This document shows, piece by piece, positions 43,936-52,237 of a DNA stretch of 64,000 bases; the first letter of the stretch is position 1, and every line of letters begins with the position of its first letter. A model generated the notes under the pieces. The model was not told the origin of the DNA, made no database searches, and saw nothing but the letters and a program-made list of their open reading frames with translations. Source of the stretch: Saprospiraceae bacterium (GTDB taxonomy: Bacteria > Bacteroidota > Bacteroidia > Chitinophagales > Saprospiraceae); the NCBI GenBank assembly GCA_016713025.1, contig JADJPZ010000004.1, positions 1,178,001 through 1,242,000 on the forward strand, given 5' to 3'. The position numbers and the translations under genes were made by a program.

Positions 43936-46053
43936 ATGTTTCGTAATATAAAGTATCAATTAATCATTATCGTCAGTGCTATTTTCATCAATGTCGGAAA
44001 GTCGCAGGTAATAGAAGATACGATAATGAATATAAAACCTGGCATGGTGCCGGGTGTCACTATTATCGAAAAACCTTACCAATCCGGCGATCTCACTATG
44101 ACTCAAAATCAGTACAAAATGATGCCGGCTTCATTTCAGGATCCGGCACGTATTCTAATCAAATATCCGGGCTTCAGTACACCCAATGATGGGGCAAATG
44201 GAATCATTTTCAGAGGTTTAGCTCCGGAGACCGCCAGATGGCAATTATTTGGTGCCGATATTATCAATCCCAATCATTTGAGCAATGCCGGTACTGCCAA
44301 TGACCTATCGACAGAGAGTGCCGGCGGTGTCAATGCATTGAGTGGTTCCATCCTGGGCTACTATCATTTTGAAGCAAATCCTGCTGAAGTGTCAAAGGCT
44401 GACGTCCTATCCGGTCTTTCAGACATGAAATTAGCACCAAAGATAAAATCATTCATTGATCTAAATCTGATAGGATTGGAAGCGGGTTTGAATTTATCTT
44501 CCAAAAATGAAAATTCCACAAGATTTAAAAATATATATGCAGCATACAGATATAGTTTTGTAGGCCTGCTGTCACAATACGGAGTGGATTACGGAAATGA
44601 GAAAATAGGATATCAGGATTTTACCATGAATGCTGAAATAATAAGATCTTCTACAATCAATCTCAATATATTTGGAACTCTGGGATCAAGCAGTAATAAT
44701 TTTCAGGCCGTCAGCCATGTTGATTCTATTTCCAGATTTAAGGATATGCAGGACATTTTTTATAAAAGTAACATGGTAATCGGTGGTGCACAATTTTTGT
44801 GGTATAAGAGAGGTAAGGCATTTCATAACACTACGATATTTTCACAAAGAAAAAATGAAAGACGTGAATCCACAAATGAAAGATTTTTATCCACGATAGG
44901 ACAACCATATGGACAATTTCATGATCAGATTGAATCATTGATTTCTTCACACAGCTATTTTTCAAAGTTGACAAAAAAAGACGTTTTGAAGATTGGTTTA
45001 CGTGCCAACGGACGAACAAATGATATCATAACAGGAAGGGTGGGGAAGCCCGATTTAATATTATCATTTTATCCATATATTCATTTTTCAAAGAATGTGA
45101 CCGAAAAGTTTAAATATGAACTAGGCTCGGGTATATTGTACGACTCCTATTCTGAAGAGTGGACTCCTGAACCTTTTGCTACTATAACTTATGGTTTGTC
45201 AAAACACTTATCGATGGAGGCAGGCTACAGGCATTCATCACAGCTACTACTTCCTGCGCTGCCATTGCGGCAATACATTGATAAAATACCACGTGTCAAA
45301 GCACATAACGTACAACTTGCACTATCTTACATACTCGATGAATTAAACATTAACGCCACAGGTTTTTTTCATCAGTTGAGAGACCTTAGCAATTATGTTT
45401 TGGCGGGTAGCGGAGACAAAGAAAGTCATTTTAATATTTTTAACGGCAGTTTTTTAGGATATGATCAGTTTTTGACTGATCCGGTTTTATCATTCAAAGA
45501 TTTTTCAAGAGGAAGAGTATTCGGGGCAAGTGCTTCGGTAGATAACGTTTTTTATGCCAAAAATAAGCATAAGTTTTCTTACAATGTGAACGGTACTCTT
45601 TTTAATGCTGAATATCAGATTCCCGAACTTGTAGAAGAATGGTTTCCGGGTAAGTATAATTATGGTTACACTTCCTCTGTACTTTTAAGTTATGAAACAA
45701 ACTTATCAGGAACAGATAAAGCCAAAGTACTTACTTTTTCACTATCAAATCACTTGCGAGGAGGCCAGAGAGAACCAGTTTTAAGCAGTGAGCCTAATTT
45801 GTCAACTAGGACGATATATGAGTCCAACTCTTCTTTTTCAACAGCATTTGCACCTTATCAAAGATTGGATTTCAGGGTGGTGTATCAGCCTGGATCAGGT
45901 AAGAAGTACCAACATAGATGGTCTCTCGATATCCAAAATGTTTTAAACCGCCAAAATGATGGCTTCAGATATTATGACAGATGGCTTAAAAAAGTAATTT
46001 TGCAAAATCAATTAGGTCTGGTTCCGGTGTTGAGCTATCGTTTGGAATGGTAA
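43936..46053 (+). CDS. TonB-dependent outer membrane receptor
   Basis: 705 residues. Signal peptide (YQLIIIVSAIFINVGKSQ), plug domain (NQYKMMPASFQDPARILIKYPG, GIIFRGLAPETARWQLFGADIINP, SAGGVNALSGSILGYYHF) and a beta-barrel ending in the terminal strand VPVLSYRLEW. It lacks the N-terminal carboxypeptidase-like domain seen in the receptor at 52238. No SusD partner. Begins 1 bp after DUF3307, so probably the same operon. Ligand unknown. Confidence 0.9.
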   Translation: MFRNIKYQLIIIVSAIFINVGKSQVIEDTIMNIKPGMVPGVTIIEKPYQSGDLTMTQNQYKMMPASFQDPARILIKYPGFSTPNDGANGIIFRGLAPETARWQLFGADIINPNHLSNAGTANDLSTESAGGVNALSGSILGYYHFEANPAEVSKADVLSGLSDMKLAPKIKSFIDLNLIGLEAGLNLSSKNENSTRFKNIYAAYRYSFVGLLSQYGVDYGNEKIGYQDFTMNAEIIRSSTINLNIFGTLGSSSNNFQAVSHVDSISRFKDMQDIFYKSNMVIGGAQFLWYKRGKAFHNTTIFSQRKNERRESTNERFLSTIGQPYGQFHDQIESLISSHSYFSKLTKKDVLKIGLRANGRTNDIITGRVGKPDLILSFYPYIHFSKNVTEKFKYELGSGILYDSYSEEWTPEPFATITYGLSKHLSMEAGYRHSSQLLLPALPLRQYIDKIPRVKAHNVQLALSYILDELNINATGFFHQLRDLSNYVLAGSGDKESHFNIFNGSFLGYDQFLTDPVLSFKDFSRGRVFGASASVDNVFYAKNKHKFSYNVNGTLFNAEYQIPELVEEWFPGKYNYGYTSSVLLSYETNLSGTDKAKVLTFSLSNHLRGGQREPVLSSEPNLSTRTIYESNSSFSTAFAPYQRLDFRVVYQPGSGKKYQHRWSLDIQNVLNRQNDGFRYYDRWLKKVILQNQLGLVPVLSYRLEW

Positions 46054-46112
46054 AACTATTTAGTCATCACCAAATTTCAATAAATCTTAATTGTTAATAA
46101 AATATATTAAAA

Positions 46113-46994
46113 ATGAATAGAAGATACTTTCTTGAAGTGGGTGGTATGATGTGGGCTTCCAGTTTATTTTTAAACTCAATAAAAATGGTTGACCTGATCA
46201 AGAAGAGCAAAAAAGGTATTGGATTGCAACTTTATACGGTGCGAAATGAAATGGACAAAGATGTCAAAGGTACATTGAGAAAGATTGCGGACATCGGATA
46301 CACATTTGTTGAAAACGCCGGCTACAGCAATGGGAAATTCTATGGGATGACAAAAGAAGATTTTAAATCTATTTTGGAAGATTTGAATTTGAAAATGATA
46401 TCTGGTCACATCGGATTAGGTCAAGAATCAGGTGAAAAGGGGCTAATCAACCAATTTGAGGAAGTATGTAAAGATGCAAGATATGTAGGTCAGAAATATT
46501 TGGGAACTGGCGGACTGGCAGCGGATAAAAGAAAGACCATTGATGATTATAAAAAGTTTGCACATTTGCTTAATAAAGGTGGTGAGATGGCAAAACAACA
46601 TGGTTTAAAAATATTTCACCACAACCATGATTTTGAGTTTGTCAAAATAAATGGTATCGTTCCGTATGAAATATTGCTCAATGAGACAGATAAAAATTTG
46701 GTTACTTTTGAGTTGGATCATTACTGGACAAAAAAAGCTGGCATTGATTCAATAAAACTTATGAAAGATCATCCAGGCCGTTTTTCTCTTTGGCACATCA
46801 AGGATATGGATAATACTGAAAGACAATCTTTCACAGAGGTCGGAACAGGTATCATTGATTATTCAAAAATATTTCAAGAAAAATCTATTCCCAAGATGGA
46901 ATATTTTTTTGTTGAGCAAGATAGTTGTGTGAATTACCCGCCACTTAAAAGTATTGGAATCAGTTTTAATAATTTGAAAAAGCTTCAACTCTGA
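46113..46994 (+). CDS. Exported sugar phosphate isomerase/epimerase-like protein
   Basis: 293 residues. N-terminal basic stretch and hydrophobic segment (MNRRYFLEVGGMMWASSLFLNS), possibly an export signal. The barrel shows IGLQLYTVRNEMDKDVKGTLRKI, GYTFVENAGYSNGKFYGM, LKIFHHNHDFEFVK, VTFELDHYWTKKAGIDSIKLM and FSLWHIKDMD, with the metal ligands Glu, Asp and His of the family. Acts on an unknown sugar. Follows the TonB receptor by 60 bp and its stop overlaps the extended frame of the MFS gene. Confidence 0.9.
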   Translation: MNRRYFLEVGGMMWASSLFLNSIKMVDLIKKSKKGIGLQLYTVRNEMDKDVKGTLRKIADIGYTFVENAGYSNGKFYGMTKEDFKSILEDLNLKMISGHIGLGQESGEKGLINQFEEVCKDARYVGQKYLGTGGLAADKRKTIDDYKKFAHLLNKGGEMAKQHGLKIFHHNHDFEFVKINGIVPYEILLNETDKNLVTFELDHYWTKKAGIDSIKLMKDHPGRFSLWHIKDMDNTERQSFTEVGTGIIDYSKIFQEKSIPKMEYFFVEQDSCVNYPPLKSIGISFNNLKKLQL

Positions 46995-48229
46995 TTCAAA
47001 AGACATTTTTACAATTTCGAATCATCAATAGGGAGTTTTCTCTTTATTTGATGACAAGACTTATTTTCACCATAGGTATGAAAATGATTCCTGTCTTGCT
47101 AGGCTGGTATCTCTATGAGCTTACCGGCAGCAAATTTGCTTTAGGTATGCTGGGATTGAGTGAAGTAATACCGGCTATTCTTTTTGCTTTGCCGGCAGGC
47201 GTCAAAGTAGATACCAGCGCCAAAAAAAGCCTGATTATAAAATGTATTTCCGGATATATCATCATTCTCATCATGATGCTGTATGTCATTTCCGAATATT
47301 CTGTATTTAAAGATTCTATTACTTTTACACAATATCTGATTTTTATTTTAGTTGGTCTGACAGGTTGGTTGCGGGCATATATCTCACCATCTTTTTCAGC
47401 CATCATAGCACAACTTGTTCCTCAGGCTGCTTTGGTTCAAGCCGCTTCAGTAAATAGCATGACATGGTTACTCGCAGCGGTTGTTGGACCAACACTATCA
47501 GGCATGATGATTGGATTTTTTAGTATTTCCTTTTCATTTATTTTCGCTATAACATTGATGATCATTGCTGTTTTTATTTTCAATCATATAAGTGAGAAAG
47601 AAGTGAGTTACGATCCTGGTAAAACCCGCACCTGGCACAGTGTTTTAGAAGGATTGAGATTTGTCCATAGCCAAAAGGCTTTATTGGGTGCTATGGGTTT
47701 GGATATGTTTGCAGTACTTTTTGGAGGAGTAACAGCATTATTGCCTGTATTTGCAAAGGATATTCTCCATATCGGACCCCAGGCATTTGGATTGCTCATG
47801 GCTGCCACTTATTTAGGGAATTTTTTAGCCATTTTGTTTTTGACCAAATTTCCATTGTCAGGAAGTCAGGGATTTAAGCTGTTATATTCAGTGGGTGGGT
47901 TTGGGATTTGTATCATTGTTTTTGGAATTTCCCAATCCTTTTGGCTGAGCTTTGTGGCATTGTTTGTCAGTGGACTTTTTGATGGCGTCAGTGTGATAAT
48001 AAGAGGTACTATCTTTCAATTATTGGTTCCGGATCACATGAGAGGGCGTGTTTCGTCAGTAAGTTCCATTTTTATCAATAGCAGCAATGAATTAGGACAG
48101 TTTGAGAGTGGGGTAGCAGCATCACTTTTAGGTACAGTGCCGTCAGTAGTTTTTGGAGGATGTATGACCTTGTTGATCACATCATTGGCATGGATAAAAA
48201 TTCCGGCCCTCAAAAAAATCGAGTATTAA
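46994..48229 (+). CDS. MFS transporter with non-standard start
   Basis: About 411 residues. Major facilitator of the MFS_3 group: GWYLYELTGSKFALGMLGLSEVIPAILFALPAG, SVNSMTWLLAAVVGPTLSGMMIG, and a C-terminal half with FGLLMAATYLGNFLAILFL and RGTIFQLLVPDHMRGRVSSV. From the first ATG (47051) or TTG (47048) it would lack the family N-terminus. The frame is open upstream and reads TFLQFRIINREFSLYLMTRLIF, which matches the missing first helix, but only CTG 46991 or ATT 46994 could start it. I use ATT 46994, overlapping the previous stop; unproven. Confidence 0.75.
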   Translation: MQKTFLQFRIINREFSLYLMTRLIFTIGMKMIPVLLGWYLYELTGSKFALGMLGLSEVIPAILFALPAGVKVDTSAKKSLIIKCISGYIIILIMMLYVISEYSVFKDSITFTQYLIFILVGLTGWLRAYISPSFSAIIAQLVPQAALVQAASVNSMTWLLAAVVGPTLSGMMIGFFSISFSFIFAITLMIIAVFIFNHISEKEVSYDPGKTRTWHSVLEGLRFVHSQKALLGAMGLDMFAVLFGGVTALLPVFAKDILHIGPQAFGLLMAATYLGNFLAILFLTKFPLSGSQGFKLLYSVGGFGICIIVFGISQSFWLSFVALFVSGLFDGVSVIIRGTIFQLLVPDHMRGRVSSVSSIFINSSNELGQFESGVAASLLGTVPSVVFGGCMTLLITSLAWIKIPALKKIEY

Positions 48230-48239
48230 AGGCCGGAAT
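48200..48239. terminator. Inverted repeat between convergent genes
   Basis: ATTCCGGCC (48200-48208) and GGCCGGAAT (48231-48239) form a 9-bp perfect stem spanning the MFS stop codon. No T tract follows on either strand, so it may stop transcription from both sides only weakly. Confidence 0.45.
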
Positions 48240-48251
48240 AGTGAAATCTGA

Positions 48252-48881
48252 TTAAAATTTATATCCTAAGGTAAGCATCAGACGTGATGGAGTTTCAGCA
48301 AATGAATATTGATTTCCGCCTATAGTGATATGGTCACCATATTTATCAAAATTACCCTCATACATCAAGTCAAGTCTCAATTTCCATATATCCAGGCCTG
48401 TACCAGCTTGCCATCCGTAGGTGGCATTTTTAAATCGTTGTTCATAACCTTTTATATCTACCACATCAGAAACACTGTTGATAAAAAAGTGCCCCACTAC
48501 GCCACCCTGAAATCTTAGGACACCCAATTTAAAGCCTGCAATGACAGGGATATCCATATGATTATATTTTTCACTCTTTATGGTATTGAATACACCTGAT
48601 TCTCCATAGGTTTTTATGTCATAATTTACTTTACTCGAATTGAATAAAAGAGAAGGCTCTACAAATATTCCCAATAAGGAAAGTCTGGTATATATCCCGA
48701 AATGATGACCATAACCAGCGTTTTGTATATTCCATTCGATATTTTGATTTCCTTGATTGATGATGATACCATCCTTGGCCAGATCATAAGAACTTAATCC
48801 TGTCTTTATCCCAAATTCTATTTGAGCAAAGGAATTTAAGGAAGTAAATGCCAGCAGAAAGAAAAAAATGAATCGCTTCAT
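48252..48881 (-). CDS. Outer membrane beta-barrel protein (PorT-like)
   Basis: 209 residues. Signal peptide (MKRFIFFFLLAFTSLNSFAQ), then alternating strands: IEFGIKTGLSSYDL, HFGIYTRLSLLGIFVEPSLLF, MDIPVIAGFKLGVLRFQGGVVGHFF, YGWQAGTGLDIWKLRLDLMYEGNFDKYGD, ending in RLMLTLGYKF. This is the PorT/OmpW-like small barrel common in Bacteroidota. No special function can be given. Converges with the MFS gene. Confidence 0.88.
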   Translation of the reverse strand: MKRFIFFFLLAFTSLNSFAQIEFGIKTGLSSYDLAKDGIIINQGNQNIEWNIQNAGYGHHFGIYTRLSLLGIFVEPSLLFNSSKVNYDIKTYGESGVFNTIKSEKYNHMDIPVIAGFKLGVLRFQGGVVGHFFINSVSDVVDIKGYEQRFKNATYGWQAGTGLDIWKLRLDLMYEGNFDKYGDHITIGGNQYSFAETPSRLMLTLGYKF

Positions 48882-48985
48882 GACTTTTAATTTTTTGATT
48901 GGGGTGAAAAAATGATTTTGAAATGATAAAATAATAAAAAAAAGAAGTTATTAATTCCGAAACGGATTATTGGGTAAAAAATGGT

Positions 48986-48993
48986 TACTTTTG
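48986..48993 (+). promoter_or_regulatory. Putative -7 box TACTTTTG
   Basis: TAnnTTTG match followed by CACC, in the 247-bp divergent region before engB. The 5' leader would be about 130 nt. No other feature is seen there. Confidence 0.35.
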
Positions 48994-49128
48994 CACCTTG
49001 TTTAACTTATATTTAACCCGAAGAGATATTAATTTTATTTTTTAACAGGCTGTAAATTAATGTATTGTGTTGATAATTAATATTTAACTTATTTAGATTA
49101 ATTTTAATATATCAAAAACAGTGCCGAT

Positions 49129-49740
49129 ATGAAAATCAAGCAAGCAGAATATATCGCCAGTTTTCCCAACGTTGCATCTTGCCCCCAGGACAGCAAACCC
49201 GAATTTGCTTTTATAGGGCGATCCAACGTAGGCAAGTCGTCACTGATCAACATGCTGACCAATAAAAAAGGTTTAGCAAAAGTATCAGTTACTCCGGGGA
49301 AAACCCAAATGCTCAATTTTTTCGAAATCAATAGCTCATGGGTTCTTGTTGATTTACCCGGTTATGGTTATGCAAAAACTTCAAAAGCCACCAAAGCTAC
49401 TTTCAGCAAGATGATACGAACTTATCTCACTGAAAGGCCAAATTTATTTCTTGCTTTTGTTTTGATTGACATCAGACATTCTTTACACAAAATAGATGAA
49501 CAATTTATTGGTTGTTGTGGTCAAAATGGAGTACCTATTTGTGTGGTTTTTACTAAATCTGATAAAATTAGTAAAAATCAGATTTCTCAAAATATCAATC
49601 ATATCAATAATGCATTGCTAGAAACATGGAATGAATTGCCACCACAATTTATTACAAGCTCTGAGACAAATGCAGGCAAAGAAGAGATATTGAGCTATAT
49701 AAACCAGATTATTGAGTCTGCAACGGTGCTGAATACCTGA
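49129..49740 (+). CDS. engB: Ribosome biogenesis GTPase EngB (YihA/YsxC)
   Basis: 203 residues. Essential GTPase for 50S assembly. G1 GRSNVGKSSLIN (30-41), G2 Thr in VSVTPGKTQMLNFF, G3 DLPGYGYAKT, G4 TKSDK, and G5 region ITSSETNAGKEEI. Complete. It is followed after 6 bp by the acyltransferase frames on the same strand. Confidence 0.97.
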   Translation: MKIKQAEYIASFPNVASCPQDSKPEFAFIGRSNVGKSSLINMLTNKKGLAKVSVTPGKTQMLNFFEINSSWVLVDLPGYGYAKTSKATKATFSKMIRTYLTERPNLFLAFVLIDIRHSLHKIDEQFIGCCGQNGVPICVVFTKSDKISKNQISQNINHINNALLETWNELPPQFITSSETNAGKEEILSYINQIIESATVLNT

Positions 49741-49746
49741 CATATC

Positions 49747-51423
49747 ATGATGAATAATACATATCCCCATATCATACCTGATGTAAGTCAATGGCCTGTA
49801 GCAATGCAAAGCAAATACAGAGCAGAATTTATTTCTGAGCTGAATACTTATGTGATTGAACAGATTCTGGAGACTCATAAGCACAATTTATATGACTTGA
49901 TTTCCAAAACCATTTATATGGAAAATCAAAGGATCAAACTAAATCCATGGAAGGTTGATCCTCCTGACGAAAGAGAATACTGGAAATCCATATCCACTGA
50001 GCTTGAGAATACCACTATCAGAGAAGATCGATTTGATGCTGAATTAGAACTACTCAAGAGAATCATCAACAGGTATGCAGAAGAAATTGTAGGGAATTTT
50101 AAGCCCGGTGCTTTTAAGTTTTCACGCGTGTTTTTAACATCATTTTTTAAAAGGATTTTCAATAGATATTTTGGACCCTCGAGTTGGCGCTGGGGTCAAA
50201 AAGAAGCCTTCAGGAAAAATCAAACTCCGCGGAAATATTGATCTCATAAGGAACCTGTTTCATAAAGGTACAGTAGTTTTTATGCCCACACACTACAGCA
50301 ATCTTGATTCAATTATGATAGGTTATGCTATTGATTCCAATGTCGGCTTGCCTTCATTTTCGTATGGAGCCGGGCTGAATCTATTCAATGTGGAAATAGT
50401 AGGTTACTTCATCAATAGACTTGGGGCTTTTAAAGTGGACAGAAGGAAAAAGAATCCTATTTATCTGGAATGTCTGAAATCTATGGCCAGCTATTCGATC
50501 ATAAAAGGGGTCAATTGTCTTTTTTTTTTCCGGGAGGGACTAGATCAAGGAGTGGATCTATAGAAGATAAGTTAAAACTGGGACTCATCAGTTCCTCAAT
50601 AGAAGCGCAGAGATTACATCTGGAGAAGGGTAATGAAAATAAAATATTTGTGATTCCTTTAAGTGTGGGATATCATTTTGTTTTAGAAGCCTCACAACTG
50701 ATAGAACAACATCTGCAAATCATTGGAAAAGAAAAATATAAAAGAGCGCGCCCGGCAGGTTTGACTTTTGGTACCATCATCAGATTTGTAAAAGACTTAT
50801 ATACACGGTCATCAGAAGTGTATATGTCTTTTGGCGATCCTATGGATGTATTCGGAAACAAAGTGGATGCGGATGGCAATAGTTTTGACAAGTTCGGTCA
50901 CAAAGTCAATATGGGTGATTACTTTACATTTGACGGAGAACTTTCCAGTAACAGGCAAAGAGAAGGGGTTTATGCCAAGTATCTCGGTGAAAATCTGGTG
51001 GATTCATATCGCAGATTTAATGTTGTATTATCATCCAACGTTGTATCATTTGTTGCCTTTCACACTATTTATAAGGAATACAATGGCACAGATTTGTTTC
51101 AATTCTTAAACCAGAAGATAAGTCAGTATGAAATCCCGTATGAACTTTTTTATAAAAATGCTGTCACGGTAATTGAGCATATAAAAACACTTTCAAAAAA
51201 TAACGCTTTGTTACTGTCAGATGAACCATGGAATGATGACCTAAAACTTATTAATGAAGGTTTTCAAAAATTAGGCATTTATCATGCTTCTGATATTTTG
51301 AAACGGATCAATCATGACAAAATTACATGTAAAAATATCAGATTATTATATTTTTATCAAAACAGATTGATTGATTACGGTTTGGAAGAAAAGATGAATT
51401 GGAAGAAAGCCTGGCATACTTAA
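49747..51423 (+). pseudogene. Glycerol-3-phosphate acyltransferase-like (PlsB superfamily), frameshifted
   Basis: Three overlapping frames together make about 555 residues. Acyltransferase motifs are in consecutive frames: block I THYSNLDSIMIG (HX4D) and GAGLNLFNVEIVGYFINRLGAFKVDRR in the second, FFFPGGTRSRSGSIEDKLKLG (block III) and VIPLSVGYHFVLEA in the third. First break near the A5 run about 50198-50203, second in the T10 run 50520-50529. Both are homopolymers, so a continuous gene that makes lysophosphatidate is likely. Broken as given. Begins 6 bp after engB. Confidence 0.87.
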
Positions 51424-51432
51424 GACTTAAAA

Positions 51433-51978
51433 ATGAATTATATAATATTTGACCTGGAAGCCACCTGTTGGCTTGGAAGACCGCCAAAAGGATTAAACGA
51501 GATCATTGAGATCGGTGCTATTAAGGTCAATGATTACGGAGAAGCTGAATCAAAATTCTCTAAATTTGTAAAACCTACGATCAATCCTATTCTTTCTGAC
51601 TTTTGTAAAAAACTCACTTCTATCTCACAAGAAGATATCGAACGCTCGAGAGTATACCCACATGTCATCTCTGAGTTTATGGACTGGATCGGAGTAGAAG
51701 ACGAGCCATATTGCCTTATATCCTGGGGTAAATATGACTGCCAGCAACTTGCACAGGATTGCGAACTCCATCGCCTTGATGTACAGTGGTTAGATCATCA
51801 CTACAATCTTAAGCCTGCATATAGAGAACTTAAAAATTTAAAAGATGAACCAGGCTTGAAAAAAGCTGTAAAACTGGAGGGTTTTGAATTTACTGGCGTT
51901 CATCATAGAGCCATCTCAGATGCTGAAAATCTGGCCAAAATATTCATGAAATACTTTAAAGAGTGGTCGGTTGGTTGA
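51433..51978 (+). CDS. DEDDh 3'-5' exonuclease (ERI-1/KapD-like)
   Basis: 181 residues. Exonuclease RNase T/DNA pol III epsilon fold: YIIFDLEATCW with DxE (Asp7, Glu9), the second Asp region ISWGKYDCQQL, and GVHHRAISDAENLAKIF with the catalytic His and last Asp. The TCW and SWGKYDCQQL pattern is that of the ERI-1-like subfamily active on structured RNA. Starts 10 bp after the acyltransferase stop. Confidence 0.92.
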   Translation: MNYIIFDLEATCWLGRPPKGLNEIIEIGAIKVNDYGEAESKFSKFVKPTINPILSDFCKKLTSISQEDIERSRVYPHVISEFMDWIGVEDEPYCLISWGKYDCQQLAQDCELHRLDVQWLDHHYNLKPAYRELKNLKDEPGLKKAVKLEGFEFTGVHHRAISDAENLAKIFMKYFKEWSVG

Positions 51979-52015
51979 TGTTAGCCCAAAAATACAATAA
52001 CCAAATAAAAAATTG

Positions 52016-52065
52016 GTATAATCCAAATATTTTCAAAAAGCATTTTGAAAATTTGGGTATTATAC
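52016..52065. terminator. AT-rich inverted repeat after exonuclease gene
   Basis: GTATAAT (52016-52022) pairs with ATTATAC (52059-52065), and inner arms CCAAAT and TTTTCAAAA pair with their counterparts around the loop AAGCA. It starts 38 bp after the exonuclease stop. The long stem suits mRNA 3'-end formation, though no T tract follows. The remaining bases to the next gene (52066-52237) show nothing clear. Confidence 0.45.
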
Positions 52066-52237
52066 ATAATATAAAATATTATTTTTTTCATACAATAGTA
52101 TTTCTGAAGTCGGATACGGTTTTCTGATTAAAATAAATAAAAAAAAAATAGTGAAATAGCTTGTTTTTATAAATTCTTGTTATTTTGCACCTGTTTTTTA
52201 CAATTTGTTAACAATCGATCTTTCATTACGCCACATT

